A stretch of 64,000 nt of DNA from Owenia fusiformis (GCA_903813345.2 CAIIXF020000011.1:11006842-11070841), one strand, 5' to 3'. Positions 1-15,200 are shown, numbered from the stretch's first letter. Notes: generated by a model from the sequence alone, not told the origin. Made by a program: numbers and translations.

Positions 1-244
1 TATTTTGTTTGTGATGTGGGTTATGCATGCAATTTCTATGCTTCAAAGGCTTATGTTGCGCTGTATTGATGCTTAGTAAGGTTAAATGAATGAATATGTG
101 TATATCATCATATTGATATTATTTTAATTCATTTATTCTTAACAGTTAATTTGATGTCACTCCATTTTAATTTAATTTTATGGCTTCATAATTAAATTGT
201 TGATACAAAAGCTGATCTTTACTTGCTGAGGTAATATGTTTCAG

Positions 245-3200
245 GTAGTGATGATAAGATATGGGCAATCATCTGGACCACCACCCCCTGGACCCTACCC
301 TCCAACCAAGCTGTTTGCTATGGTCCCAATGTGCAGTAAGTTAGAATTTAAGCTTCCTCTGTGCCATGAAATAACTTGTCCTTAACACATGGTATTGATA
401 ATCGCAGACTACACAGGATTACACAAGGGAATTGAGCAAGATTGCTAGACTTGTTGCATGATGTAGTTGCATATTGTTGCCTATGTATTACTACAAATGG
501 TCTCTGTCCATGGTTATTATGTTAATGTCATTTTTCTATACATAGGCAAGTCCTTATTTATACCATATCAGTATATTTCCTGTATTCCACTACAAACACC
601 TGGCCCCAGTCATCTCCTACTATCAACTGTCCATTATTATTCACAACAACAGAGCGGGGAAACCTTACACCATCTTGTTTTGTCAGGAGATATCGTATAA
701 AATCTCCTTTGGGAGACAGTAGCGCCACCTGCTGGTTCATGTGGTCTGCTACAATGATGTAATCTTGGACATCAACACAAATTCCTCGTGGCCAGTGGAG
801 TTTACTTTCTGGGTTTTCATCTCCAGGGTTGTCTAAGGATGTTTCATTTTTCATGTAACAGAAAACGTCTGTGCCTTGTTTATTGAGTCCTCTAATGCAG
901 TGTCGGTGATGGTCTGACACAATTAGGATTCCTTTTGAGTTGACAGTGGCATACCATGGTGCCTCAAAGAACTTGTGCTGGTACATGAGCTGGAAGAAAC
1001 TTTGTTGTATGCATGCCTTTTCCACCCATTGAATGTTGTCAGTTGACTCGAGGTACAACACCATATTTTGTTTAACGATCACCAATTTGTTGCATCCTCC
1101 ATTTGCCACGGTCATTGATTTTGAAAACTTAGGATTGTTGATGGAACCTTGGTAGTCTCCCTTCATGTTTAAGATCTTTAGGGTCGATGATGCGGTTTCC
1201 TTAATCACCAGCATGGCATCTGACATCAGGGTAGCGCTCGCAATATATTGCTTGAGGCGGAGTGTATCTTTCAGTCCAAATTTCGCATCATAGATTTGAA
1301 TGGTGCGTCCTCTCACAGCAATGACATCATCATTTCTGCCGACAGATAGCCCATGGATCACACATTTATTTTCCAGCTGTAGCTTTTGTCGCACCATTGG
1401 CTGAACAAGAGTTGATTTCCTGGCTGGGGTGTCCAATAATGATAAGAAATGGAAATGTGTGTGGAATCCATCTTTTGGTATCTCATGACTTCTTCTGCAT
1501 GATGGGCACTCAACAGAGGTGTGACCTTGGAATTGCTCCAAACATGATAGGCAGAAGGTATGCAGACAAGGCAAGGCTTTGGGGTGTTTAGGTGGATCAA
1601 GTGTGTATGAATCAAAGCAGATTTGGCATGTCAGCATCTCCTGGAGGTTTGCCTCAACACTTGCCATTGTTAATCTCTAGGATACCATTGATAATCTGAA
1701 AATGATAATTTTGCAGCATAAGCATTGAGAATGAAAATGTCCTGTTCCTGGGATTGTCTCTTTAAGTGCAACATATATCTGTCGATAATGGGATTGAAAC
1801 ATTATTGTGGAATCATTAGTGCTATTCCCATCTCTGATTGTCTCTCTTACAAGCAATTAGGCCGGCTCTTACTGTACAAGTTAGGATTGGCAAAGAGCAG
1901 TCATCCCATAAGTCTTCAAATTTACTTACCAACAAATAATTGGTTTCATTTTGCTGAGATCTATCTTATCTCAGTTTGATGCTGAACATGTTTACATTCA
2001 TTTAAAATTGAAAATACAATAAAACATTAACACTTATATCTTGGCTTGTTTTATGTTATCGCTATACATTATTTTATACAATATAAAACATACTTACCTC
2101 TTTTTAAGAAAATGGTTGAATTGTATGTGCCGTTTGCAGCGTTTTTTAAATGACCTTGAAACTACTGGACAACTTGAATGTTTTACAGCTTCACCTGACA
2201 ATCCTAATCACATTCTCAAAATATTATTTAATATCAACATGGACAAATAAGTAATGATGAATATTGTGTTTCATTATACATTGTATAAATATACAATGAC
2301 ATGTATTTGTAAATCATTATGTTTAAATGAAAATTTAGTTATTCATATTAATTTACAGTAGAATGTACATGTATGTCAGTATCTTGTGATATGTAAATGA
2401 TTAACAAGAGAATGTAGAGGCTGTCAAGTTGATAAAATATTACAATGGTTTAGATGATAAAGTTATAAAGTAGAATAAAATTGAATGAAATAAGCGAGGA
2501 ATAGAATAAATATGTTTGCTTTCTACACACTTTAGAGTATATTGACAGAAAATGAGTCAGTTATTTCAGATATATGTACATATTATCATGGACTGTCAGA
2601 AATAAGCAAGATAATTCATGATTTAAGTTGAGGTTTTGAGATGTTAAATATTGAATATGGTTTATATTCTGATCGTAATTTATTTGAATTTATCAATTAT
2701 TTAATGATTTATTCCAGAAGAATATATTTAACAGACCCTTAAAGGTGGTTAAAATATCCTGTGACTGTATTACTTGTGACTATATTTTGAATCAACAATG
2801 ATAACCCATGATTTCTACAGCTTGCTTGTTAAAGAGAGAATTAGATATAGTGAGCAGGCTAAACAAAAAATTGTTTTAATTATAGAATATTTTTGGCTCA
2901 TGTCATTCCTTGTCATGTCTATTTTCTTAAAATCAAAAGTGGGCATACTTTATTCCAGGAAAACTAAATCTTTTTACAAAAATGTATTATTTTTCTATAA
3001 GAATGGTTACCATTCTTATTATTTGGGAGAATTTAAACATTTTTCACCCATTTTTGCACTTTGAATCCATTATAACTTCACCAATTTATAACATATTGTG
3101 AATCTTTTAGGAGATATTGCATTTGATATTGTAAGGAGTAGATTGGTAGGTCAATTATACATGTTGCTTGTAGTTTTGTCACCCCCTATAGATCAGATTC

Positions 3201-6200
3201 TGCCTTTAATCTTGTGTGATCAAACCACCATTTTAATTTTATTTTAATATTCCAGATATTGTCTGGCTAGATGTTCCAACACACAGGAGGTTTTCCTGAT
3301 TGCCACTGAAGGCCTACAAGTCATAGCTGCTTTGCAGAAGACTGAGTTTGAGACACTTTGCACATTTCAAGGTAAGAGTTTGAGACACTGCACATTTCAA
3401 GGTAGGAGTTTGAGACACTTTGGACATTTCAAGGTAAGAGTTTGAGACACTTTGGACATTTGAAGGTAAGAGTTTGAGACACTTAGACCATTTCAAGCCA
3501 AGAGTTTGAGACACTTTGATCATTTAAAGGTAACAGTTTGAGACACTTTGTACATTTTAAGTTAAGAGTTTGAGACACTTTTTACATTTCAAGGTAAAAG
3601 TTTGAGACACTTTGAACATTTCAAGGTAAGAGTTTAAGACACTTAGAACATTCCAAGGTAAGAGTTTGAGACACTGAACATTCCAAGGTAAGAATTTGAG
3701 ACACTTTGAACATTTTAAGATAAGAGTTTGAGACACTTTGAACATCTCAAGGTAAGAGCTTGAGACACTTTCAACATTTCAAGGTAAGAGTTTGAGACAC
3801 CCTCAATATTTCAAGGTAGGAGTTTGAGACACTTTGGACATTGAGACAATTTAAATTGTAAGCGTTTGAGAGCATACTGTACATAACAATTTAAACATAA
3901 ATCAAAAATAAAAGAATAGATAACAGTTATATATCTTAGATTAACTCGTCATATGGTATATCAGTCACTACAGTGTACAAAAAAACTTCAACTGCAAACT
4001 ACAACTACATACTACAAAACTACTTTGCATCAGTTTCACATGTTACGAGTACAATACAATTTATATATAATTCAAAAGTTTGAGAATATGCCCAGAAATA
4101 GCTTGTTGATTGGAAATATCTTTATGCAATGAGCATGGAACTTTTGACTTATCATATCATCTTTGTTGTCTTTGCTTTTCAACAACTACAATAAGTATTT
4201 GTTTTTATAAATTATTTCCAGGTGATATATTGTCCAGTACAAAGTATAGACACCCGACTCTGTCTCTGACAGATTTACCATTCCTACCTGGCCACCATGT
4301 CACTGCTGGTAAAGGTACAGGACTTGCACATGTAGCAGGGGCACATGGCCATGATGATTTCAAAGTGATTAATCAGCATAAAATCAAAGCGGTGAGTTTT
4401 ATGCAACAACTAAGTACTGCCACGCTTTCTTTCAAATATTGGCTGATGCACTAAGTTAGCAAATTGATGAATTTTAATAATATTAGTGTTCCAACAACAA
4501 GAAATATTGTTTATTTATATTGTTTAGAAATTCTCCCTGGCTTATGTATTTTTAGGTGTGTATTGTCAATGAGGAGGGTGAGTTCACAGAGGAGGCAGGG
4601 GATGACCTAGCTAGCTTGTGTAATTATAAACACTATGTATTTCTAGGTGTGTATTGTCAATGAGGAGGGTGAGTTCACAGAGGAGGCAGGGGATGACCCA
4701 GCTAACTTGTGTAATTATAAACACTATGTATTTGTAGGTGTGTATTGTCAATGAGGAGGGTGAGTTCACAGAGGAGGCAGGGGATGACCTAGCTAGCTTG
4801 TGTAATTATAAACACTATGTATTTCTAGGTGTGTATTGTCAATGAGGAGGGTGAGTTCACAGAGGAGGCAGGGGATGACCTAGCTAGCTTGTGTAATTAT
4901 AAACACTATGTATTTCTAGGTGTGTATTGTCAATGAGGGGGGTGAGTTCACAGAGGAGGCAGGGGATGACCTAGCTAGCTTGTGTAATTATAAACACTAT
5001 GTATTTCTAGGTGTGTATTGTCAATGAGGAGGGTGAGTTCACAGAGGAGGCAGGGGATGACCTAGCTAGCTTGTGTAATTATAAACACTATGTATTTCTA
5101 GGTGTGTATTGTCAATGAGGAGGGTGAGTTCACAGAGGAGGCAGGGGATGACCCAGCTAACTTGTGTAATTATAAACACTATGTATTTGTAGGTGTGTAT
5201 TGTCAATGAGGAAGGTGAGTTCACAGAGGAGGCAGGGGATGACCTAGCTAGCTTGTGTAATTATAAACACTATGTATTTCTAGGTGTGTATTGTCAATGA
5301 GGAGGGTGAGTTCACAGAGGAGGCAGGAGATGACCTAGCTAGCTTGTGTAATTATAAACACTATGTATTTCTAGGTGTGTATTGTCAATGAGGAGGATGA
5401 GTTCACAGAGGAGGCAGGGAATGACCTAGCTAACTTGTGTAATTATAAACATTATGTATTTCTAGGTGTGTATTGTCAATGAGGAGGGTGAGTTCACAGA
5501 GGAGGCAGGGGATGACCTAGCTAGCTTGTGTAATTATAAACACTATGTATTTCTAGGTGTGTATTGTCAATGAGGAGGGTGAGTTCACAGAGGAGGCAGG
5601 GGATGACCTAGCTAGCTTGTGTAATTATAAACGCTATGTATTTGTAGGTGTGTATTGTCAATGAGGGGGGTGAGTTCACAGAGGAGGCAGGGGATGACCT
5701 AGCTAGCTTGTGTAATTATAAACACTATGTATTTCTAGGTGTGTATTGTCAATGAGGAGGGTGAGTTCACAGAGGAGGCAGGGGATGACCCAGCTAACTT
5801 GTGTAATTATAAACACTATGTATTTCTAGGTGTGTATTGTCAATGAGGAGGGTGAGTTCACAGAGGAGGCAGGGGATGACCCAGCTAACTTGTGTAATTA
5901 TAAACACTATGTATTTGTAGGTGTGTATTGTCAATGAGGAAGGTGAGTTCACAGAGGAGGCAGGGGATGACCCAGCTAACTTGTGTAATTATAAACACTA
6001 TGTATTTGTAGGTGTGTATTGTCAATGAGGAAGGTGAGTTCACAGAGGAGGCAGGGGATGACCCAGCTAACTTGTGTAATTATAAACACTATGTATTTGT
6101 AGGTGTGTATTGTCAATGAGGAGGGTGAGTTCACAGAGGAGGCAGGGGATGACCTAGCTAGCTTGTGTAATTATAAACACTATGTATTTGTAGGTGTGTA

Positions 6201-9200
6201 GTGTCAATGAGGAGGGTGAGTTCACAGAGGAGGCAGGGGATGACCTAGCTAGCTTGTGTAATTATAAACACTATGTATTTCTAGGTGTGTATTGTCAATG
6301 AGGAGGGTGAGTTCACAGAGGAGGCAGGGGATGACCTAGCTAGCTTGTGTAATTATAAACACTATGTATTTGTAGGTGTGTATTGTCAATGAGGAGGGTG
6401 AGTTCACAGAGGAGGCAGGGGATGACCCAGCTAACTTGTGTAATTATAAACACTATGTATTTGTAGGTGTGTATTGTCAATGAGACAGAGGAGGCAGGGG
6501 ATAACCTAGCTAGCTTGTGTAATTATAAACACTATGTATTTCTAGGTGTGTATTGTCAATGAGGAGGGTGAGTTCACAGAGGAGGCAGGGGATGACCTAG
6601 CTAGCTTGTGTAATTATAAACACTATGTATTTCTAGGTGTGTATTGTCAATGAGGAGGGTGAGTTCACAGAGGAGGCAGGGGATGACCTAGCTAGCTTGT
6701 GTAATTATAATCACTATGTATTTGTAGGTGTGTAGTGTCAATGAGGAGGGTGAGTTCACAGAGGAGGCAGGGGATGACCTAGCTAGCTTGTGTAATTATA
6801 AACACTATGTATTTGTAGCTGTGTATTGTCAATGAGACAGAGGAGGCAGGGGATAACCTAGCTAGCTTGTGTAATTATAAACACTATGTATTTGTAGGTG
6901 TGTAGTGTCAATGAGGAGGGTGAGTTCACAGAGGAGGCAGGGGATGACCTAGCTAACTTGTGTAATTATAAACACTATGTATTTCTAGGTGTGTATTGTC
7001 AATGAGGAGGGTGAGTTCACAGAGGAAGCAGGGGATGACCCAGCTAACTTGTGTAATTATAAACACTATGTATTTGTAGGTGTGTAATGTCAATGAGGAG
7101 GGTGAGTTCACAGAGGAGGCAGGGGATGACCCAGCTAGCTTGTGTAATTATAAACACTATGTATTTCTAGGTGTGTATTGTCAATGAGGAGGGTGAGTTC
7201 ACAGAGGAGGCAGGGATGACCTAGCTAGCTTGTGTAATTATAAACACTATGTATTTGTAGGTGTGTATTGTCAATGAGGAGGGTGAGTTCACAGAGGAGG
7301 CAGGGGATGACCCAGCTAACTTGTGTAATTATAAACACTATGTATTTCTAGGTGTGTATTGTCAATGAGGAGGGTGAGTTCACAGAGGAGGCAGGGGATG
7401 ACCTAGCTAGCTTGTGTAATTATAAACACTATGTATTTCTAGGTGTGTATTGTCAATGAGGAGGGTGAGTTCACAGAGGAGGCAGGGGATGACCTAGCTA
7501 GCTTGTGTAATTATAAACACTATGTATTTCTAGGTGTGTATTGTCAATGAGGGGGGTGAGTTCACAGAGGAGGCAGGGGATGACCTAGCTAGCTTGTGTA
7601 ATTATAAACACTATGTATTTCTAGGTGTGTATTGTCAATGAGGAGGGTGAGTTCATAGAGGAGGCAGGGGATGACCTAGCTAGCTTGTGTAATTATAAAC
7701 ACTATGTATTTCTAGGTGTGTATTGTCAATGAGGAGGGTGAGTTCACAGAGGAGGCAGGGGATGACCCAGCTAACTTGTGTAATTATAAACACTATGTAT
7801 TTGTAGGTGTGTATTGTCAATGAGACAGAGGAGGCAGGGGATAACCTAGCTAGCTTGTGTAATTATAAACACTATGTATTTGTAGGTGTGTATTGTCAAT
7901 GAGACAGAGGAGGCAGGGGATAACCTAGCTAGCTTGTGTAATTATGAACACTATGTATTTCTAGGTGTGTATTGTCAATGAGGAGGGTGAGTTCACAGAG
8001 GAAGCAGGGGATGACCCAGCTAACTTGTGTAATTATAAACACTATGTATTTGTAGGTGTGTATTGTCAATGAGGAGGGTGAGTTCACAGAGGAGGCAGGG
8101 GATGACCTAGCTAGCTTGTGTAATTATAAACACTATGTATTTCTAGGTGTGTATTGTCAATGAGGAGGATGAGTTCACAGAGCAGGCAGGGGATGACCTA
8201 GCTAACTTGTGTAATTATAAACACTATGTATTTTAGGTGTGTATTGTCAATGAGGAGGGTGAGTTCACAGAGGAGGCAGGGGATGACCTAGCTAGCTTGT
8301 GTAATTATAAACACTATGTATTTGTAGGTGTGTATTGTCAATGAGGAGGGTGAGTTCACAGAGGAGGCAGGGGATGACCCAGCTAACTTGTGTAATTATA
8401 AACACTATGTATTTCTAGGTGTGTATTGTCAATGAGGAGGATGAGTTCACAGAGGAGGCAGGGGATGACCTAGCTAACTTGTGTAATTATAAACACTATG
8501 TATTTCTAGGTGTGTATTGTCAATGAGGAGGGTGAGTTCACAGAGGAGGCAGGGGATGACCTAGCTAGCTTGTGTAATTATAAACACTATGTATTTGTAG
8601 GTGTGTAGTGTCAATGAGGAGGGTGAGTTCACAGAGGAGGCAGGGGATGACCTAGCTAACTTGTGTAATTATAAACACTATGTATTTCTAGGTGTGTATT
8701 GTCAATGAGGAGGGTGAGTTCACAGAGGAGGCAGGGGATGACCCAGCTAGCTTGTGTAATTATAAACACTATGTATTTCTAGGTGTGTATTGTCAATGAG
8801 GAGGGTGAGTTCATAGAGGAGGCAGGGGATGACCTAGCTAGCTTGTGTAATTATAAACACTATGTATTTGTAGGTGTGTATTGTCAATAAGGAGGGTGAG
8901 TTCACAGAGGAGGCAGGGGATAACCCAGCTAACTTGTGTAATTATAAACACTATGTATTTGTAGGTGTGTATTGTCAATGAGGAGGGTGAGTTCACAGAG
9001 GAGGCAGGGGATGACCCAGCTAACTTGTGTAATTATAAACATTATGTATTTGTAGGTGTGTATTGTCAATGAGGAGGGTGAGTTCACAGAGGAGGCAGGG
9101 CATGACCTAGCTAGCTTGTGTAATTATAAACACTATGTATTTCAAGGTGTGTATTGTCAATGAGGAGGGTGAGTTCACAGAGGAGGCAGGGGATGACCTG

Positions 9201-12200
9201 GCTGGCAAGTCTGTTTTAGGGGAGGGCAACCAAACAGGTAACCAATTGTTGTGATTATCATTCTGACATCTCTGTATCAGTTGGAAATTGTATTTAAAAT
9301 CGTGTAGCTAATAACTTTCCTATTAATCATCTCAAGTAAAAATAGAAATCAGGATATTTTCTGTTATTAAACTGGACAAATCAGGATTTTTTAAGAATCA
9401 GGATTTCTACAGTATAAAAAATGGGATTGAGAAAATCAGGATTTCTTAAAAGAAATCGGGATAAAAATTGGGTTACAAAGACTAAATCAACAATTCCCAA
9501 AAATTTGAGAGAAAATTGGGACAACTAAAAAATAAATCAGGAGAAAATCGGGTTTGTTAAAGAATCAGGAGAAAATTTGGGTTCATAAAAATAATCGGGA
9601 TTGCTGAGAAATCAGGAGAAAATGGGGGTTTATAAAAATAATCAGGAGAAAATTGGGATTGTTTAGAATAAACGGGAGAAAATTGAGGATTTCAAAAAAT
9701 AATTGTGAAAAAATCAGGATGGCTTAAAATAAATTGGGAGAAAAATCAGGGTTTACAAAAAATAATAATTCGATAAATCAATTTTCAAAATTTGTTGGGC
9801 CTATTACAATTCATTATTGCAGAATGATATATTTGCAGCTTTTTAATGTTAGTTAGTTAGTTATATATTTATTAGAGTCTCACGCTGAATTTTTTACAAT
9901 CATATAAAATCAATAAATAATTAAAACAGCAGCCCAGCCGGCATCGGCTTATGAGAGACTTAAAACTTGTAATTACTAAAATAATTCTCTTCTTTTCCTT
10001 ATCATGTGTCCAATGGTTTTAGCAAGTAATCGTTGTAAAGAAGTGGTAGTTAGTATTACACAATATTTAACAAGTGGTGGTAGTGAATCAAAGTCTTGTA
10101 CAGTCTGTTTTGCTTTTTCAAAGACTGTTGTTCTTAAATCAGTATAAAAGTCACAGTCTATGAGGAAGTGCATCTCGTCTTCGACAGCATTTCTATTACA
10201 ACAAGTACACAGTCGCTCATTAAGGGGGATACCGCTATACCGTCCGAGTTCAACGTTAATGGGAAGAGTGCCTGTTCTTAACTTGGCTAGATTGCTCCGT
10301 TCATGTTTATGCATAGGAATTCTAACATATTCCTCCGCCGTTACCATTTGTGTTTTATGTAATCGGTAAGTCCTGAGTTTACTACCGTTTTCAGGATTAT
10401 GACGGTCGTTCCAAAGTGCGGCATGCCATTCGTCGGCTTCGACCTCAATACGATGGTCTTTAAGTGATTGTAGTATAGATCTTACACCGAAGATTTCACC
10501 ATCAGTGATAAGATTTGGTTTGTTGTTATCTCGTAACAAACGCTGCATTTTATATTCCCACGAGTTATGCTGCGTCAGAGACCAAAGGTGAATTTTCTTT
10601 GTTATTCTGTGTTCTGACATGTTTTTGAGCCGACACCACAATCTCGTTGCTTCCACTTTTTGCTTAGTGTCAACTGAGACCCAACACATATCTCCTTTTG
10701 TAGCTATGTTTGACGCGTGTTGGCCGACACCTAAGTAGAAACGCCGGGCTTTGTTCTGTACAATAGTTGCGGCTGCGCCTACTGTTTTGTTTGTTCCCCA
10801 TACGCCGGCACTATAATGTAACACTGGTGCAACTAGACAGTCAAATAAATGGGTGTAAACCTCATAGCTTAAACCACTGTTGATGGAACACAAAAGGGTA
10901 AAAGAAAGTGCGCTGGGCCTAGTTTCGGTTAATTTACTAGTTTATATCAAATTGATTTTACAGTTAACATTAACGGTAATATTTAATATTACATTGTTTT
11001 TCCAGTGATTGACATGCTGCGTGACAGAATAGTTCACCATGAGGAGTTTGTTCACAGTTACCCTTATGATTGGAGAACCAAGAAACCAGTTATCATACTG
11101 GCCAGTAAACAATGGTTCATCAACACTGAGAGAATCAAGACTGAAGCTTTAGTAAGTCAATATTATATAACCCACATATTCAAAGGTATAACGTTGGTTA
11201 ATGTTGAAAAGAATATGTTGGAAAGAATGAAGCAGTTTACAGTGAAGTCCTGGTCAAGAGACAGGGACATCCCTACTGGTGCATATTACACCATTGTGTG
11301 TAGGGCACAATCCCTTATACATTATACATACTGTTCAATGTTGCATTTCCAGGAAAGTCTGAAGCATGTGACAGTAAGACCCATGTCCCTGGAACACAGT
11401 CTCACTACACTGCTTCAGGCCCGTCCCTATTGGTGTATATCACGTCAACGTGTATGGGGGGTTCCTATCCCAGTTTTCTACAACACTCAGACTGGACAAC
11501 CTCTCATAACACAGTTAGTAAAAATAGTTCAATTTAAAACTAATACTGTATTGTCAACAGGATACAGATCATTTCAAAATGGGCTATTGAGTGAATCTAC
11601 TAATATGACTTTTGAATGCAAGGTTATTGTTTAGAAGTAGCATAAATAAACTGCATTTTGAGACATTCAACTCAGTGTATGTATTGACAAGGAATTAAAA
11701 TGTTAAAAAGTGATATTTATTCCATTTAGGCACACCATAGAGCATATTAGAGACCTAGTGGAGCAGCATGGCACATCATGTTGGTGGACTCTGCCTATAG
11801 AGGAACTCCTACCAGCTAGTGTCTTAATAAAAGTATGTGAAACTGTATAATATTGGGCTGAAGGGATGACATGATATCTGACTGGGAGACTGCTAGAACT
11901 GAAATACTACTACATGATTAGTATTGTTGCCTTGTTGTCATCGTTGTGCTATTTAAATTAAGAAATCTTATATGTGTGGATCCATGTGTAATGTATATAC
12001 AATTAATATTACAACATATGCTCATTATGCTGTCCTCCATCCCACGAAGGGAATAGACTATCATTATGAATGAAAGAGAACAATCAGACATTCAGCCTTT
12101 AAAATGATCCAAATTGTATACATGTGCATCTGTCTTGCAGAGTGGCCTTGACCCTGATGTCGACTACTCAAAGGGTGAGGATATACTGGACATTTGGTTT

Positions 12201-15200
12201 GACAGTGGAGTCTCTTGGGCAGCAGTGTTAGGAGGTATGCTATTTGTTCATATAACAAATGACACTTCACACATAAGCAAATCTCTTTCAGACAATTACT
12301 GATTGATCATATAATTCACACATTAAGGTCCTTGGTCCCTTAACTGATGATGCCTTAGCTCTGAGACTTTGGGCATTAGAAGTGATGAATTTTACTTTGT
12401 TCTCCAAACCGAGACTACTCTTTTATTGTAAAATGTCTAAACATTAATACAATACATGTAATCTCAAATAGGGAGCATAACATGTATGTGTTGGTAAAAT
12501 CTCCAGGTAAACAGGCTGACTTGTACCTGGAAGGTGTTGACCAATTTAGAGGTTGGTTCCAGTCCTCACTTCTCACAAGCATTGCAGTAAATGGCACGTC
12601 CCCTTACAAGTAAGTGAACAATGGGGTGATGTCATAATCGTATAGTGCATGGTTAGAATGCTTTCGTTCATGAATCTTTAGAATTATTTTTTTCATGAAT
12701 CCTAGAATACCATTGTGTTATTGCAAGATTAATCCACAGATTTAGCAAATTATGGCTTTTTGGGAATTGAAACTTTAAGTCTTTAATTCCATGCACTTCT
12801 GGTGCATGGAATTTTGATTGTGGGTCACTGCTAGTACATGGATTTGTTACTTTGTGATTGTAGGTCACTGCTGGTACATGGATTTGTTACTTTGTGATTG
12901 TAGGTCACTGCTGGTACATGGATTTGTTACTTTGTGATTGTAGGTCACTGCTGGTACATGGATTTGTTACTTTGTGATTGTAGGTCACTGCTGGTACATG
13001 GATTTGTTACTTTGTGATTGTAGGTCACTGCTGGTACATGTATTTGTTACTTTGTGATTGTAGGTCACTGCTGGTACATGGATTTGTTACTTTGTGATTG
13101 TAGGTCACTGCAGGTACATGGATTTGTTACTTTGTGATTGTAGGTCACTACTGGTACATGGATTTGTTACTTTGTGATTGTAGGTCACTGCTGACACATG
13201 GATTTGTTACTTTGTGATTGTAGGTCACTGCTGGTACATAGATTTGTTACTTTGTGATTGTAGGTCACTGCTGGTACACGGATTTGTTACTTTGTGATTG
13301 TAGGTCACTGCTGGTACATGGATTTGTTACTTTGTGATTGTAGGTCACTGCTGGTACATGGATTCGTTACTTTGTGATTGTAGGTCACTGCTGGTACATG
13401 GATTTGTTGCTTTGTGATTGTAGGTCACTGCTGGTACATGGATTTGTTACTTTGTGATTGTAGGTCACTACTGGTGCATGGATTTGTTACTTTGTGATTG
13501 TAGGTCACTGCTGACACATGGATTTGTTACTTTGTGATTGTAGGTCACTGCTGGTACATAGATTTGTTACTTTGTGATTGTAGGTCACTGCTGGTACACG
13601 GATTTGTTACTTTGTGATTGTAGGTCACTGCTGGTACATGGATTTGTTACTTTGTGATTGTAGGTCACTGCTAGTACACAGATTTGTTACTTTGTGATTG
13701 TAGGTCACTGCTGGTACATGGATTTGTTACTTTGTGATTGTAGGTCACTGCTGGTACATGGATTTGTTACTTTGTGATTGTAGGTCACTGCTGGTACATG
13801 GATTTGTGATGGATGAATCAGGAAAGAAAATGTCTAAGTCACTTGGGAATGTTATAGACCCTCAACAAGTCATCAATGGTGGAAAAGTAAGATGTTGACA
13901 TACTTATGTAAACATTTGATAAAGTATATTGTGGTCTATTGTTTGATGATATTTTTTGATGATTTTTTATTTTTACATTTTTACATTTAATGTATTGTGT
14001 ATATCCCCAAATGAAGAATTTTATGAGTACTTAAAAGTCCAAAGTCTTCTATTTGAACTTTCATTATTTCTAAATAGTTTTAAGAAACACCCCAATTGTC
14101 TCATAAAATTGATTTTATAATACTTCTTGTAGAATCTGGACAAGGAAGCTGCTTATGGGGTGGATATCTTACGTTGGTGGGCTGCTAGTTGCCATAACGA
14201 CACACAAGTTCTAATTGGAAGAGCCATCCTCGACAGAACAAAGGAAACTATATTTAAGGTAGCTATTGTCTTTGCTCATTCTAGGGAAAAAACAATCCAT
14301 ATAATGGTTATTTTGCTTTTGAAGACCTAAATCATATTGATAGAATGAAATTCGATAGCATGTCTGCATTAAAGGGAATATGAATTCATTATTAGAAGTT
14401 TCAGAATGCAAACTGATATTTAAATAGTAATTGTATAAAATATTCCATATTTATGAGCAACAGTGTAGTCTATGAACCATTGATTCTGTTTCAGATTAGG
14501 AAATCACTGCGCTATTTACTAGGCAATCTGTCAGAGTTTAGTACTGAGGACATTTTACCCTATGAGGACTTACTCCCCCAGGACCAATATATGTTGCACC
14601 TTCTCAATGATTATTGCTCACAGGTAACTTGAGGAGTGTGTGTGGGGGGGTTGATATAAGATTAGATTGATTGCTTGTAACCTAGTTTGGGAATTAGAGT
14701 TACAAAACTATCACATAATTTTTTCTTTCATAACACTCATTGTGTGTTGATTCTTAAGAGGCTCCAGGAAAAATACAAGCTTCTTCAGCTGTTCAGCATA
14801 TATTGTAGTTTTACCTCCTGCTTTCAAAACTTTTTTTTGTCAATTTAATAATTGCATTTTTTCTTGGTAAAGGTTACTAGGAGTTATGATGAGATGCAGT
14901 TTGGGAAGGTTCTACATAGCACTGAAAAGTTTATAAACACACATGTGTCAGGTTTCTATAGCAACATTGTCAAAGATAGGTGAGTTTTTGACATATTTGT
15001 ATATGGAGGTTTTACTTCGATCAATTGTTGGCATCTGTAACACATGGTGGTGACATTTTGCATGTTAATGCTTTGTTTTTATTTTTTGTTGATTTAAGAT
15101 TTGACAAAACAAACCCCTTTCCTTAATTTTAGATCATCCATATTGTACAGTTATAGCCAGGCTCTCATTACAAAGGAACCTTCCATTTTTACTCAACACT

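Noticed and set aside
4556-9146. CRISPR-like array
   Set aside because: Units are contiguous 91-bp copies without unique spacers, lie in a eukaryotic intron, and each contains exon coding sequence plus a splice acceptor.
4556-9146. Coding tandem repeat protein ([15 protein letters not shown] repeated)
   Set aside because: 91 bp is not a multiple of 3 and each unit reads a stop codon in the exon-continuing frame, so the array cannot encode a repeated peptide.
10160-10369. Short plus-strand ORF inside the LINE region
   Set aside because: Shadow of the antisense reverse-transcriptase frame; it has no domain of its own.
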